A stretch of 64,000 bases of DNA, taken from Streptomyces sp. NRRL F-5126 (lineage in GTDB: Bacteria; Actinomycetota; Actinomycetes; Streptomycetales; Streptomycetaceae). Both the position numbers and the translations under genes were made by a program. Position 1 is the first letter of the stretch. Every line of letters starts with the position of its first letter. The stretch lies in contig NZ_JOFZ01000011.1 of NCBI RefSeq assembly GCF_000721265.1, positions 248,001 through 312,000 of the forward strand, written 5' to 3'. Under the pieces are notes generated by a model. It saw only the letters and a program-made list of their open reading frames with translations. It was not told the origin of the DNA and did not search any database. Below, piece after piece: positions 44,074 through 53,224 of this stretch.

Positions 44074-44907
44074 TCACACAGCGGGCGGCCGTGCCGGCAG
44101 TTCGTCGCAGAGCAGCTGGACGAGCGGCCCGAGCCTGGCCCGCTCGGGTTCGCGCGTCGCCACCCCGCGCTCGCGCAGCGGCGCCGCCGTGACGGAGCCG
44201 ACGCACGCGGCGAGCACGTCCCGGCCCAGCGCGCCGAGCAGCCCTTCGAGCGCGCCGCGCTCCGCCGCCCTGGCGAGCAGGGACGTGGCGGCGGGCGCGC
44301 TGGTGAACGTGACGGCGGCCAGTTCGCGGGCGACGGCACGCTCGATGAGGTCGTCGAGCGGTACGGGGTCGAGCGGCGGCAGCCACCGGTAGACGGGGAC
44401 GGCGACGACGTCGGCGCCCGCCTCGGCCAGCGCCTCGCGGAACCCCGCCATGGACTCGCCGTGCAGTTGCAGTGCGACGCGGCGGCCGTCGACGCCCTCG
44501 GCGACGAGGCGGTCGACCACCTCGGCCAGCGACTCGGAGGCGGGCGCCCACTCCTCCCTGAGCCCGGCGGCGCGGACCGCGCCCGTCACCTTCGGCCCGC
44601 GCGCGTAGAGCCGGGCGCCGCGCAGCCGCTCCAGCAGCGCACCGCCCTCACCCCAGCCCTCCGCGGCCTCGAGCCAGCCGCGGAAGCCCACCGCGGTGGT
44701 GGCGACGACGGTGTCGGGCGGGGCATCGAGCAGCGCGCGGGTGGCGGCGCGAAGCTCGGTGTCGTCGGCGAGCGGCACGGTCCGCATGGCGGGCGCGAGC
44801 ACGACGCGGGCGCCGCGGCGCCGCAGCAGCGCCGCCTGCTCGTCGGCGCGCCGCGCCGCGGTGACGCCGACGGTGAACCCCGCCAGGGGCGCGTCACGCT
44901 CCGCCAT
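44074..44907 (-). CDS. uroporphyrinogen-III synthase (HemD-like)
   Basis: 277 aa from ATG 44907 (GAAGAGG six nt upstream). It cyclises hydroxymethylbilane in tetrapyrrole synthesis. Visible parts are GFTVGVTAARRADEQAALLRRRGARVVLAPA, TTAVGFRGWLEAAEGWG, AGADVVAVPVYRWLPPLD and AVTFTSAPAATSLLARA, matching the two-domain HemD fold, and ACVGSVTAAPLRERGVA. This is an unlinked copy with no other haem genes nearby, so it may be an accessory form, for example for sirohaem or nitrogen-linked regulation. Upstream is an acyltransferase gene 44 bp away. Confidence 0.87.
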   Translation of the reverse strand: MAERDAPLAGFTVGVTAARRADEQAALLRRRGARVVLAPAMRTVPLADDTELRAATRALLDAPPDTVVATTAVGFRGWLEAAEGWGEGGALLERLRGARLYARGPKVTGAVRAAGLREEWAPASESLAEVVDRLVAEGVDGRRVALQLHGESMAGFREALAEAGADVVAVPVYRWLPPLDPVPLDDLIERAVARELAAVTFTSAPAATSLLARAAERGALEGLLGALGRDVLAACVGSVTAAPLRERGVATREPERARLGPLVQLLCDELPARPPAV

Positions 44908-44951
44908 GCCGTACCTCTTCCCGTCGCGTCGTGCACGTACTACCAGCCCGT

Positions 44952-46226
44952 TCAGCCCGTTCGGGCCGTTCCGCGTCCCATTCTGCGCGTGCGTCCGTCC
45001 GGCCACAGACGCGGCCGGCGTTTCGCCGCCAGGTCCTCGAACCACCCGAGCAGCACGATCGCCGCCGCGAGCAGTGGCCACACCAGCACCAGCGAGAGCA
45101 CCGAGTAGGACGCGTCGAGTTCGCTGCCGAACCGGTCGATCCCCGGGATGTTCCACGCCTGGTCGATGATCGGGAAGGTGACCATGATCAGGAGGTTGTG
45201 CCACAGGTAGATCGTCACGGCCCGGTTGTTGGCCAGGGTGATCAACGGGTCGAACCTGGCCAGCCGGTCGGGAAGGCGCTTCCACGACGGCGAGACCTGG
45301 AGCAGGATCGTCACGAACCCGAGCGACCACAGCGCCTGGCCGAGCGGTATCTCGTCGAGGTTCCACCCCTCCGACGTCAGGTGCCCCGACGCCCACCACA
45401 GGCCGGCCGCCATCATGAACGACGCGCACGAGACGGTGAGGTAGCGCGGGATCCCGCGGAACAGGCCGTCGTGGTGGGCGAACCCGAGCACCCAGCACGC
45501 GCCGTACGTGGCGAAGTCCGTCACGGCCTCGCCGGTCTCGCCCGGGATCGTCACGATCCCCGTCGAGCACACCGCGCACAGCACGAGCGGCAGGGCGAGC
45601 GCCGCCCACGGCGCCCTGCGGAACAGCCTGAGCAGCAGCGGTGACGCCAGCACGAACCACAGGTAGGCGCGGATGTACCAGAGCGGACCCGCCGCCTGGT
45701 CGGCCCAGCTGGAGTCCAGCCAGCCCCACGGGTGCGCGGCCGGGTCCGGGTACGGCGGAGCGCCGACGGGGACGATCCAGTTGAGCACGGAGACGATGCC
45801 GGTGATCCCGCCGCCGTGCCGCGACGGGTGCCAGCCCGCGTACAGCAGGGTCCCCACGACGAACAGCCCGAAGACCCACATCGGCGGCAGCAGGCGCCGC
45901 ACCCGGCCCTTGATGACGCGGGTCGCGCCGCGCTGCGACAGCGACCTGGCCATCAGCGACCCGGCGAGGGCGAACATGACGCCCATGGAGGGGAAGACGA
46001 TCGTCAGCCACGTCCAGCTGAAGATGTGGAAGACGACGACGCGCACCAGCGCGATGGCGCGCAGCGTGTCGAGGTAGCGGTCCCTGCCACCGCCGGCGGA
46101 AGCCGTGCCCGGGGCGGTCTCCGCGGGTGGCTGTAGCGCGGGCTGTGTCGCGACGGGCCCACCGCTCCCCGCGCGGTGGCGCGCCGGCCCCGGCAGCCGC
46201 GGTGTGCCCGCGTACGGGGTGCTCAT
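44952..46226 (-). CDS. acyltransferase 3 family membrane protein, last gene of the mat operon
   Basis: 424 aa. A disordered N-terminus of about 45 residues precedes roughly ten membrane helices. The family motif LDTLRAIALVRVVVFHIFSW with the catalytic-site His is near residue 65, and SLSQRGATRVIKGRVRRLLPPMWVFG follows. It transfers acyl groups to sugars or cell-wall polymers. Its ATG overlaps the matB stop by 4 bp (ATGA), implying coupled translation, so it probably decorates the MatAB polysaccharide. This is an inference from operon structure. Confidence 0.88.
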   Translation of the reverse strand: MSTPYAGTPRLPGPARHRAGSGGPVATQPALQPPAETAPGTASAGGGRDRYLDTLRAIALVRVVVFHIFSWTWLTIVFPSMGVMFALAGSLMARSLSQRGATRVIKGRVRRLLPPMWVFGLFVVGTLLYAGWHPSRHGGGITGIVSVLNWIVPVGAPPYPDPAAHPWGWLDSSWADQAAGPLWYIRAYLWFVLASPLLLRLFRRAPWAALALPLVLCAVCSTGIVTIPGETGEAVTDFATYGACWVLGFAHHDGLFRGIPRYLTVSCASFMMAAGLWWASGHLTSEGWNLDEIPLGQALWSLGFVTILLQVSPSWKRLPDRLARFDPLITLANNRAVTIYLWHNLLIMVTFPIIDQAWNIPGIDRFGSELDASYSVLSLVLVWPLLAAAIVLLGWFEDLAAKRRPRLWPDGRTRRMGRGTARTG

Positions 46227-48406
46227 GCGACCGGTCTCCTGTCTTCGGCGCGGTCACGCCGCGCGGTCACGGCGGGCGCGGACGCCACGACGCCCGAGCG
46301 GCGCAGCTTCTGCCAGCGCAGCCGGCCGCCGGTCAGCGCGGTGACCCAGGACTGCACGAGCACCACGTACATCAGCACCCGGTAGAGGAGCTGCTGCAGC
46401 GGCAGCGCGATGAGGTGCCGCATCGGCTCCCGGTCGAGCCGGAACGCGTAGACGGCGCAGACCAGCTGGATGGCGAGCAGCGAGAGCCAGCTCGCGACGG
46501 TCTTCCCGGTGGGCCCGAAGACCAGCCCGTAGAGGAGGAACAGGTCGATCAGCGGCGCGAGGAGCGGCGCGACCACCATGAACGCGGCGACGAACGGGAG
46601 CCCGACGCGGCCGAACCGCCCGGAGGGGCCGCGTTCGACGACCGCCCTGCGGTGCTTCCACATCGCCTGCATCGTGCCGTAGCACCAGCGGTAGCGCTGC
46701 GACCACAACTGCCGCACGCTGTCCGGCGCCTCGGTCCAGGCACGGGCCTCCGGCGCGTACACCACCTGCCAGCCCTTGCGGTGGACGGCCATGGTGATGT
46801 CGGTGTCCTCGGCGAGCGTGTCGTCGCTCATCCCGCCGACCTGCCGCAGCGTCTCCATGCGGAACGCACCGCAGGCGCCCGGGATGGTGGGCATGCAGCG
46901 CAGCAGGTCGTACATGCGGCGGTCGAGGCCGAATCCCATCACGTACTCGATGTGCTGCCACGCCCCGATGAGCGAGTCCCGGTTGCCCACCTTGGCGTTG
47001 CCGGAGACGGCGCCGACGGCGGGATCGGCGAACGGCCGCACCAGCTCACCCACCGTGGACGGTTCGAAGACGGTGTCGCCGTCCATCATCACGACGATGC
47101 CGTACCCGGCGTGCCGGATGCCGTTGTTCAGCGCGGCGGGCTTGCCCGCGTTGTGCTGCCTGATGACGCGGACGTTCGGCAGCCGCAGCCCCTCGACGAT
47201 GTCGGCGGTGCCGTCGGTGGAACCGTCGTCGATGACGATGACCTCGATGGGGTGCTCGCTGCCCCCGAGGGAACGCACGGTGTTCGCGATGCACTTGCTC
47301 TCGTTGTACGCGGGCACGAGCACCGTCGCCGGCTCCGCGAGGGGCGGTGGCGCGCCGCCGCCGCGCTCGCGCCTGCGGGTGCGGCGCGCGTGGACGAAGG
47401 CGAGGACGAGCATCAGCGCGAACCGGCCGACGACGAGCACGCCGACGAACGCGATGCAGCCGATCAGGCCCTTCGTCACGTTGTCCGAGACGGTGACGGC
47501 CGCGACGAACGCCTTGCCCTTCAGCTTCTCCGTGCCGCGCACGGGTGTCTGGGCGCTGGGCGCGCCGAGGGCCTGCGTGACCGTCTTGAACCGGTAGCCC
47601 CTGGACCGCATCAGGTCGATGTAGCGGGGCAGTGCCTTGAGCGTCTCGCTGCGGTCGCCGCCGAAGTCGTGCATCAGCACGACGGCTCCCTTGCCGTGCC
47701 TGGGCGTGGCGTTGTCGATGATCTTTTCGACACCGGGCAGCTGCCAGTCCTCGCTGTCGACGGTGTCGAACACGCCGATGTAGCCGAGGCTGCCGACGTA
47801 CCGCATGACCGGCCAGGACTTGTTGTCGAGTGCGTCGGCGAACGACGAGTACGGCGGCCGGAAGAGTGCGGTTCTGATGCCCGCGGCGCCCTCGATCGCC
47901 AACTGCGTCTGGGACAGCTCGCGCTTGATGGTGGGGGCCTTGAGGTAGGAGAGGTCGGGATGGTCGAAGGTGTGGACGCCCACCTCGTTGCCCTCGGCCA
48001 CCGTCCGCTTGACGATGCCGGGATTGCGGGAGGTGTTGGTGCCGGTGATGAAGAACGTGGCGTTGACGCCGTGCTTCCTCAGGATGTCGAGGATTTTCGG
48101 CGTCCACTTCGGGTCGGGACCGTCGTCGAAGGTGAGGACGATCGTCCTGTCCGGTATCCGCAGCGACTTGGCCGGTCTCGATGTGTCGCGCGCGTCGATG
48201 ACGGGGCCGCCGTCGAGGATGCGCTCCGGGACGTGGCTGGTCGCGGCGGGCGGCCTGACGCGGTGGTCGGGGACGAACGAGCTGTACACGTAGCCGCGCA
48301 CGAGCAGCATGCCGGCCATGACGAGGAGCAGGAGGGCGGGCAGGGCGTAGCGCATGGGCATGCGGGGTCTGCCGCGTTTCGTGCCGCGGCCGTGGGAGGC
48401 GGCCAT
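46223..48406 (-). CDS. matB: MatB-like bifunctional polysaccharide deacetylase / family 2 glycosyltransferase
   Basis: 727 aa from ATG 48406. A short basic N-terminus and one membrane helix (ALPALLLLVMAGMLLVRGYVY) lead to a NodB deacetylase domain (TIVLTFDDGPDPKWTPKILDIL, VGVHTFDHPDLSYL, LFRPPYSSFA, GAVVLMHDFGGDRSETLKAL). A second helix region is followed by a GT2 domain (VLVPAYNESKCIANTVRSL, VIDDGSTDGTADI, MDGDTVFEPST, AEDTDITMAV, QRYRWCYGTMQAMW), then several membrane helices. MatAB make poly-beta-1,6-GlcNAc needed for hyphal aggregation in S. lividans/coelicolor; the fusion of deacetylase and synthase matches that. Confidence 0.93.
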   Translation of the reverse strand: MAASHGRGTKRGRPRMPMRYALPALLLLVMAGMLLVRGYVYSSFVPDHRVRPPAATSHVPERILDGGPVIDARDTSRPAKSLRIPDRTIVLTFDDGPDPKWTPKILDILRKHGVNATFFITGTNTSRNPGIVKRTVAEGNEVGVHTFDHPDLSYLKAPTIKRELSQTQLAIEGAAGIRTALFRPPYSSFADALDNKSWPVMRYVGSLGYIGVFDTVDSEDWQLPGVEKIIDNATPRHGKGAVVLMHDFGGDRSETLKALPRYIDLMRSRGYRFKTVTQALGAPSAQTPVRGTEKLKGKAFVAAVTVSDNVTKGLIGCIAFVGVLVVGRFALMLVLAFVHARRTRRRERGGGAPPPLAEPATVLVPAYNESKCIANTVRSLGGSEHPIEVIVIDDGSTDGTADIVEGLRLPNVRVIRQHNAGKPAALNNGIRHAGYGIVVMMDGDTVFEPSTVGELVRPFADPAVGAVSGNAKVGNRDSLIGAWQHIEYVMGFGLDRRMYDLLRCMPTIPGACGAFRMETLRQVGGMSDDTLAEDTDITMAVHRKGWQVVYAPEARAWTEAPDSVRQLWSQRYRWCYGTMQAMWKHRRAVVERGPSGRFGRVGLPFVAAFMVVAPLLAPLIDLFLLYGLVFGPTGKTVASWLSLLAIQLVCAVYAFRLDREPMRHLIALPLQQLLYRVLMYVVLVQSWVTALTGGRLRWQKLRRSGVVASAPAVTARRDRAEDRRPVA

Positions 48407-48407
48407 G

Positions 48408-49466
48408 TCATACCGCGCTCTCTGACGGGGCCGCGCTCGGCGCGCTGCCTGCCGCGCCGCCCGCTGTGCCCGCCGCGCTGCCCGCCGCCCGGTTCGATGT
48501 CCCCGGCGGGTTCTGGGCGCCGGTCGTTCCCGTGTCCCCCGTGGTGCCGGAGCCTGTGGTGGTGCCGGTGGTGCCGGTGGTTCCGGTGCCGCCCGTGGTG
48601 GTGTCGCCGCCCGAGCCCGTGGTGGCGCCCGTGCCTCCCGATGTGCCGCCCGTGGTACCGGTCGCGCCGGTGGCGCCCCCGGCGCCGCCCGCGCCGCTCG
48701 TCGTTCCCGTGGCTCCAGAGCCTGACTGTCCGCCGGTGCTGGCGGACCCCGCGGTCCCGCTCGTCCCGCTCGTCCCGCCCGTTCCGCCCGTTCCGCCGGC
48801 ACGGGTGCCGCCGGCCGTCGAGCCGCCGGTGCCTGCGGCGGCGCCGCCACCGGCCTTGCCGGTGCTTCCCGCGGCGCCGCCGGCCGTCGCGGCGGACACG
48901 CCGCCGCCGGTGCCGGTCGCGGCCGCGTCGGACGCGCCGGACGCCGGCTTGCCCGCGTGCCCGGTGGCGCCGCCGCCCGTAGCGGCCGGGACGGCCACGA
49001 CGTGGCCGTTCGCGTCGGTCACCGAGGGGACGGGTCCTGGAGCGCCGGACCCGGGCGAGGCGTGCGCGCTCGCCGAGGGGTCCGTGGTGACCGTGTGCGC
49101 CGGTTTTCCCCGGTCGGCCAGGCCCGGGACGCCGGGTATGTTCAGCAGCGGCGCGGTGGATCCGCCGCCGGCGAGCGCCGCGATCAACGTGACCGCGTAC
49201 GCGGCGCACAGGGCCGCGACGCCCCAGCCGACACGCCTGAGTTTCCTGCTCCTGCGGCCGCTGGCGTCGACGAAGACGGGGCCTCCACCGCCCCGTTGCC
49301 GTTCCTTTTCCGCGTCTTCTGCGCCGGCCTTTTCCAACGGTGTCGTCACGTCGGTGAGTTCATTTTTCCTGCGGCCGAGTCCGTCGATTTCGACGGTGAC
49401 ATCGTCCGGTTCGTGCATACGCCCGGAAAGGGCGTCTTCTCGCCAGTTCTCCACTGTTGGGCACAT
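48408..49466 (-). CDS. matA: MatA-like membrane protein with Gly/Thr/Ser-rich extracytoplasmic region
   Basis: About 352 aa. A cytoplasmic N-terminus with EPDDVTVEIDGLGRRKNELTD precedes one membrane helix (VGWGVAALCAAYAVTLIAALAGG, about residues 78-100). The rest is a long low-complexity tail of TGGTG, GTTGTT and SGTSGT-type repeats. The gene ends 1 bp before the matB start, so the two are co-translated. It is the partner of MatB in exopolysaccharide production. The start is uncertain: ATG 49466 has GGGGG too close, and a GTG four codons on and an ATG at residue 16 are alternatives. Confidence 0.75.
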   Translation of the reverse strand: MCPTVENWREDALSGRMHEPDDVTVEIDGLGRRKNELTDVTTPLEKAGAEDAEKERQRGGGGPVFVDASGRRSRKLRRVGWGVAALCAAYAVTLIAALAGGGSTAPLLNIPGVPGLADRGKPAHTVTTDPSASAHASPGSGAPGPVPSVTDANGHVVAVPAATGGGATGHAGKPASGASDAAATGTGGGVSAATAGGAAGSTGKAGGGAAAGTGGSTAGGTRAGGTGGTGGTSGTSGTAGSASTGGQSGSGATGTTSGAGGAGGATGATGTTGGTSGGTGATTGSGGDTTTGGTGTTGTTGTTTGSGTTGDTGTTGAQNPPGTSNRAAGSAAGTAGGAAGSAPSAAPSESAV

Positions 49467-49895
49467 CCCCCACTGATGTTTCCGGGGTGCGCGCACGGCT
49501 CGCCGGAATGCCGTCGACCGGGCCCCCACCCAGCCGAGCGCCCCCTGTTCCCTGCATCCGGGCCATGAATGTAGCGCACAGTACGGTCATACGTACTTCC
49601 GCTTGCGAGATTTACCGGCGTCCGGTAGGCGCCTTTCCAGCGATCTTGACCCCGCACGGAGTGGTTCAGACCATTCCGCTTTCCCGACCTCACCCACTCT
49701 GATCAGGTGTTTTGCCTTGCCAGGGTGGCGACTGAGAGCCATACGGTATAGACACAGAGTAGAGGGAAGGTGTCCGACATCGCTGGAAAATTCGTGGATG
49801 AGTGTCACTGATCGGACGGTCGTGGCGGCGGTCGGCCGGCCGCGCGCCCCCTGCGCGCACCCCGGCACGCCCCCGATCCGCGTCCGGACATGGCG
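49467..49895. other. region upstream of matA, no supported gene
   Basis: 429 bp that should include the matA promoter. It is less GC-rich than its surroundings between about 49590 and 49810. A 13-codon plus-strand frame (GTG 49770, ending TGA 49811) has a GAGGGAAG just upstream, but it is too short and too close for confidence. No known RNA motif was recognised. Confidence 0.5.
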
Positions 49896-49928
49896 AAGGC
49901 CCCGCTGCCTGTTCGGCGGCGGGGCCTT
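49896..49928 (-). terminator. terminator after ssrA
   Basis: A perfect 10-bp stem (AAGGCCCCGC / GCGGGGCCTT) with a 13-nt loop, about 18 bp past the tmRNA 3' end on the minus strand. Confidence 0.8.
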
Positions 49929-49945
49929 GGCCCACATGGGAATCG

Positions 49946-50329
49946 TGGAGATGGCGGGAATCGAACCCGCGTCCAACGGTGCGGAATCAGGGCTTCTCCG
50001 AGCGCAGTCCACTACGATTTTCTCAGCCCCGGAGATCACGTGGACAAGTCTCCGACGGGCTCAGTCACTGTTTGGTTTCCCTACCCACCCCGTGACCGGG
50101 CGAGCAGGTTTAGTCCCCTAGCTGATGCCAGGATCCGGGTCGGGAACACCCCCGGGCTGACACTCCGCGGAGTCTTCGCTAGCTGCTAATTAGGCAGCAA
50201 GGGCGAAGGCGGAGGAATCGCGCTTGGAATTGGCGATTATTGTTTGCGACATATGGTTTACGAGATCATTGCCGCTTCCTCGGCTCGCTTCCCCTGCTTC
50301 GACAGCCGCTGTCGAAACCGATCATCCCC
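49946..50329 (-). ncRNA. ssrA: transfer-messenger RNA (tmRNA)
   Basis: 384 nt, with CCA not encoded. The 5' end GGGGATGATCGGTTTCGACAG pairs with the 3' CATCTCC to give a 7-bp acceptor stem, including one G-U pair. The T-arm reads GGTTCGATTCC. The tag ORF (50190-50234) reads A-N-S-K-R-D-S-S-A-F-A-L-A-A, then TAA. It rescues stalled ribosomes and tags the nascent peptide for proteolysis. Upstream of it on the same strand is smpB, its protein partner. Confidence 0.97.
50190..50234 (-). other. tmRNA tag-peptide open reading frame
   Basis: Fourteen codons, GCC first and TAA last, giving ANSKRDSSAFALAA. The ALAA end is the usual protease-recognition sequence. The resume codon GCC is set by keeping the frame that ends at TAA. 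A frame starting at the upstream GCA AAC AAT does not reach this stop. Confidence 0.85.
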
Positions 50330-50345
50330 ATGTTGATTTTTCAAT

Positions 50346-50372
50346 CAGCCCCACACGTCCTGGCTGGGGCTG
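50346..50372 (-). terminator. hairpin between smpB and ssrA
   Basis: An 8-bp stem (CAGCCCCA / TGGGGCTG) with an 11-nt loop, about 60 bp after the smpB stop and just before the tmRNA 5' end. In the minus direction it is followed by ATTGAAAAATC. It may end smpB or be part of the ssrA leader. Confidence 0.6.
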
Positions 50373-50433
50373 TGTCGCCCATCGTACGGGATCAACGCCG
50401 TCGCGTGCCAGCGCATTCCCCGGAACGGGCGAG

Positions 50434-50913
50434 TCAGCCCCGCTGGCGACGGCGCACGGCCGAGACGGCGCGGTCCGTCTCCCTGCGGTCCTGCTTCTCC
50501 CGCAGCGCCTGCCGCTTGTCGTACTCCCGCTTGCCCTTGGCCAGTGCGATCTCGACCTTCGCCCTGCCGTCCTTGAAGTACAGGGCCAGCGGAATGATCG
50601 TGTGCCCGGTCTCCTGTGCCTTGGACTCCAGCTTGTCGATCTCCATCCGGTGCATCAGCAGCTTGCGCTTGCGCCGCGCGGAGTGGTTCGTCCACGTGCC
50701 CTGGCTGTACTCCGGCACGTGCACGTTGTGCAGCCACGCCTCGTGCCCGTCGATCTGCACGAATCCGTCGACCAGGGACGCCCGCCCCAGGCGCAGCGAC
50801 TTCACCTCGGTCCCCGTCAGCACGAGCCCCGACTCGTACGTGTCGAGGATCAGGTAGTCGTGCCGCGCCTTCTTGTTCTGCGCGATCAGCTTGCGCCCTT
50901 TTTCCTTAGCCAT
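50434..50913 (-). CDS. smpB: SsrA-binding protein SmpB
   Basis: 159 aa, the normal length. The OB-fold core is clear: [79 protein letters not shown] and [35 protein letters not shown], ending with a basic tail. It binds tmRNA and delivers it to stalled ribosomes. It is adjacent to ssrA. Confidence 0.98.
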   Translation of the reverse strand: MAKEKGRKLIAQNKKARHDYLILDTYESGLVLTGTEVKSLRLGRASLVDGFVQIDGHEAWLHNVHVPEYSQGTWTNHSARRKRKLLMHRMEIDKLESKAQETGHTIIPLALYFKDGRAKVEIALAKGKREYDKRQALREKQDRRETDRAVSAVRRRQRG

Positions 50914-50984
50914 AGTCCCGCCATTTTCTCACTACGGTGCAACCCGTTTTGCCGTCCTGCTCAGGAGCCGCCCGGCCCGCCCGC

Positions 50985-52163
50985 TCAGGCCCCTGCGCCC
51001 AGACCGGTCAGCACGGTCTCGGCACGTGCCTGAGCGCCGTCCGCCACCACCAGGTCCGGCGTGATGCCCCGGCCGTCCACCGCGCGCCCCGCGGGCGTCC
51101 TGTAATGCCCCACGGTCAGCTCGGCGACCGATCCGTCCGGGAGCGTCGTCGGCATCTGGATGGACCCCTTGCCGAACGTCCTCGACCCGACGACGACCGC
51201 CCTGCCCCTGTCCTGCAGCGCGCCCGTCAGCAACTCGGCGGCGCTCATGGTGCCGCCGTCCACCAGCACCACCACGGGCCGCTCGGTGTCGCCGCCGTGC
51301 TCCGCGTACAACGCGTGCTGCCGCCCGTTCATGCCGTACGTGGCGACGAGGCCGCCGTCGAGGAACGCGGACGCGGCCTTGACGGCCTCCGACACCAGAC
51401 CGCCGCCGTTGCCCCGCAGGTCGAGGACGATCCCGGCGCCGCGCGGCGCGTCACGCACCGCCCGCCGCACGTCGTCCCCCGTGCCCCGGGTGAACGACTC
51501 GACCGCGATGCGGCGCGCGCCGTCCGGGAGGGCGGACACGGACACCGACGGCGCGTCGAGCCTGGCCCTGCGCACGGAACGCGAGGCGCGGTGGCCGTCC
51601 CGCTCGGTGCCGAGCGCGACCGCGCTGCCGGGGGCCGCGGCGCGGGAGCCCGCGGAGTCACCCCGCAGCATCCCCATGACCTCGGTGACGGGGAGGCCGG
51701 TCACGCTGCGCCCGTTGACGGACTTGAGCACGTCGCCCGGGCGTACGCCGGCCTGCTGCGCGGGGCCGCCACGCTGTACGCGGGTGATCTCCAGCAGCCC
51801 GTCGGCCGTACGCCGCGCGCCGACGCCCACGCCCGTGTACCGGCCGTCCAGCGCCTGCTCGAACTCCTCGTACTCGTCCTTGTCGTAGACGGTGCTCCAG
51901 CGGTCACCGCTGCGGCTGACGACCTGCTGGGCGGCGTCCGTGCCCGAGTCGCCGCGCGCGATCGCGCGCGCGGCCGCCTTCGCGACCGTGCCGCCGTCGA
52001 GCGTCACCGCGGCGGGTCGAGGGCGCGCCTCGCGGGAAGCTCCGGACCCGGGAAGGGAGTCGGTGGCGGCGGCCGTCCCGAGCACCCCCACGAAGACCAA
52101 CGTCAGAGCCGCCCCGCGGCCGAATCCGCGGGGCCATGGACGCTGCGGCACGGAACCCGACAT
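50985..52163 (-). CDS. S41-family C-terminal-processing peptidase
   Basis: 392 aa from ATG 52163. A membrane anchor/signal segment (GAALTLVFVGVLGTAAA) is followed by a PDZ domain (YTGVGVGARRTADGLLEITRVQRGGPAQQAGVRPGDVLKSVNGRSV, about residues 110-160). The protease domain has catalytic Ser in DGGTMSAAELLTGAL and Lys in SRTFGKGSIQ. LDLRGNGGGLVSEAVKAA is the S41 signature. It is a periplasm-side protease. It lies 12 bp from ftsX on the same strand (ftsE, ftsX, S41 order), which suggests a role with cell division or peptidoglycan processing. Confidence 0.92.
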   Translation of the reverse strand: MSGSVPQRPWPRGFGRGAALTLVFVGVLGTAAATDSLPGSGASREARPRPAAVTLDGGTVAKAAARAIARGDSGTDAAQQVVSRSGDRWSTVYDKDEYEEFEQALDGRYTGVGVGARRTADGLLEITRVQRGGPAQQAGVRPGDVLKSVNGRSVTGLPVTEVMGMLRGDSAGSRAAAPGSAVALGTERDGHRASRSVRRARLDAPSVSVSALPDGARRIAVESFTRGTGDDVRRAVRDAPRGAGIVLDLRGNGGGLVSEAVKAASAFLDGGLVATYGMNGRQHALYAEHGGDTERPVVVLVDGGTMSAAELLTGALQDRGRAVVVGSRTFGKGSIQMPTTLPDGSVAELTVGHYRTPAGRAVDGRGITPDLVVADGAQARAETVLTGLGAGA

Positions 52164-52232
52164 GGCGCCTGAGTCTAGGACAACCCCCGCGTCACGACGG
52201 GGCCTTGGCCCAGGAAACACACAGGGTGCTTG

Positions 52233-53150
52233 TCACACCCTCAGATACTTGCGCAACGCGGCGAACGCGGCCACCGCGGGCATCAGCAGGCCGATCGCGA
52301 GGACGAGGGGCAACTTCGTGAGGACCGCGTCCCACCCGATGAACTTGACCAGTTGCATCTTCTGCTGCAGGTCGAGGCCGCCGTCGATGAGGAAGTAGCG
52401 GCCGAGCATCAGCATGCCGCAGGCCACCACGCCGCCGATCAGCCCGGCGAACGCGGCCTCCATGATGAACGGCAGTTGGATGTAGAAGCTCGACGCGCCG
52501 ACGAGGCGCATGATGCCCGTCTCACGCCTGCGGCTGAACGCCGACACTCTGACGGTGTTGACGATCAGCATCAGCGCGATGATCAGCATCAGCGCCATCA
52601 CGCAGAGCGCGGCGACGTTCATGCCGTTCATCAGCGAGAACAGGTTCTCCAGGATGGAGCGTTGGTCCTGCACGGACTGCACGCCGTCCCGCCCTGAGAA
52701 GGCCGTCGCGATGACCTTGTACTTCTGCGGGTCCTTCAACTTGACCCGGAACGACTCCTCCATCTGGTCCGGCGTGATAGAGGACGCGTAGGCGGTTTTG
52801 CCGTACTGCTGCTGGTAGTGCTTGTACGCCTCGTCCTCGGACTCGTGGTAGACGTGCTGCACGATGCCCATCTTGTCCAGGTCGGCCTTGATCGAGGCCT
52901 TCTCCTGATCGGTGACGGCACCCTTCGTGCACGCGGGGTCGCTCTGCGCGTCCCCCTTGTTGCACAGGAAGATGGAGACGTTGACCTTGTTGTACCAGTA
53001 GTCCTTCATCGTGCTGACCTGCTCGCGCATGAGCAGCGCGCCGCCGAAGAGCGCGAGCGACAGGGCGACGGAGACGACGACGGCGAAGGTCATCGTGAGG
53101 TTGCGACGGAGACCGACGCCGATCTCCGACAGGACGAACTGGGCGCGCAT
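52233..53150 (-). CDS. ftsX: cell-division ABC-transporter permease FtsX
   Basis: 305 aa. Four membrane helices: the first near residue 20-45 (FAVVVSVALSLALFGGALLM), a long extracytoplasmic loop with two Cys (FLCNKGDAQSDPACTKG), then three more (ALCVMALMLIIALMLIVNTV, LPFIMEAAFAGLIGGVVACGMLML, LPLVLAIGLLMPAVAAFAA). With FtsE it transmits division signals to peptidoglycan hydrolases. It lies 74 bp downstream of ftsE. Confidence 0.97.
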   Translation of the reverse strand: MRAQFVLSEIGVGLRRNLTMTFAVVVSVALSLALFGGALLMREQVSTMKDYWYNKVNVSIFLCNKGDAQSDPACTKGAVTDQEKASIKADLDKMGIVQHVYHESEDEAYKHYQQQYGKTAYASSITPDQMEESFRVKLKDPQKYKVIATAFSGRDGVQSVQDQRSILENLFSLMNGMNVAALCVMALMLIIALMLIVNTVRVSAFSRRRETGIMRLVGASSFYIQLPFIMEAAFAGLIGGVVACGMLMLGRYFLIDGGLDLQQKMQLVKFIGWDAVLTKLPLVLAIGLLMPAVAAFAALRKYLRV

Positions 53151-53224
53151 GGCGTCCTTTCAGCTGTGTGCCTCGTTGCTTCGCGCGGTCCACCGGGGCC
53201 CGCGCCACGTCAGTGCGCGGTGCG

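Noticed and set aside
49770..49811. 13-codon plus-strand frame beginning GTG TCC GAC
   Set aside because: Ribosome-like GAGGGAAG is almost touching the start, and there is no conservation evidence for such a short peptide.
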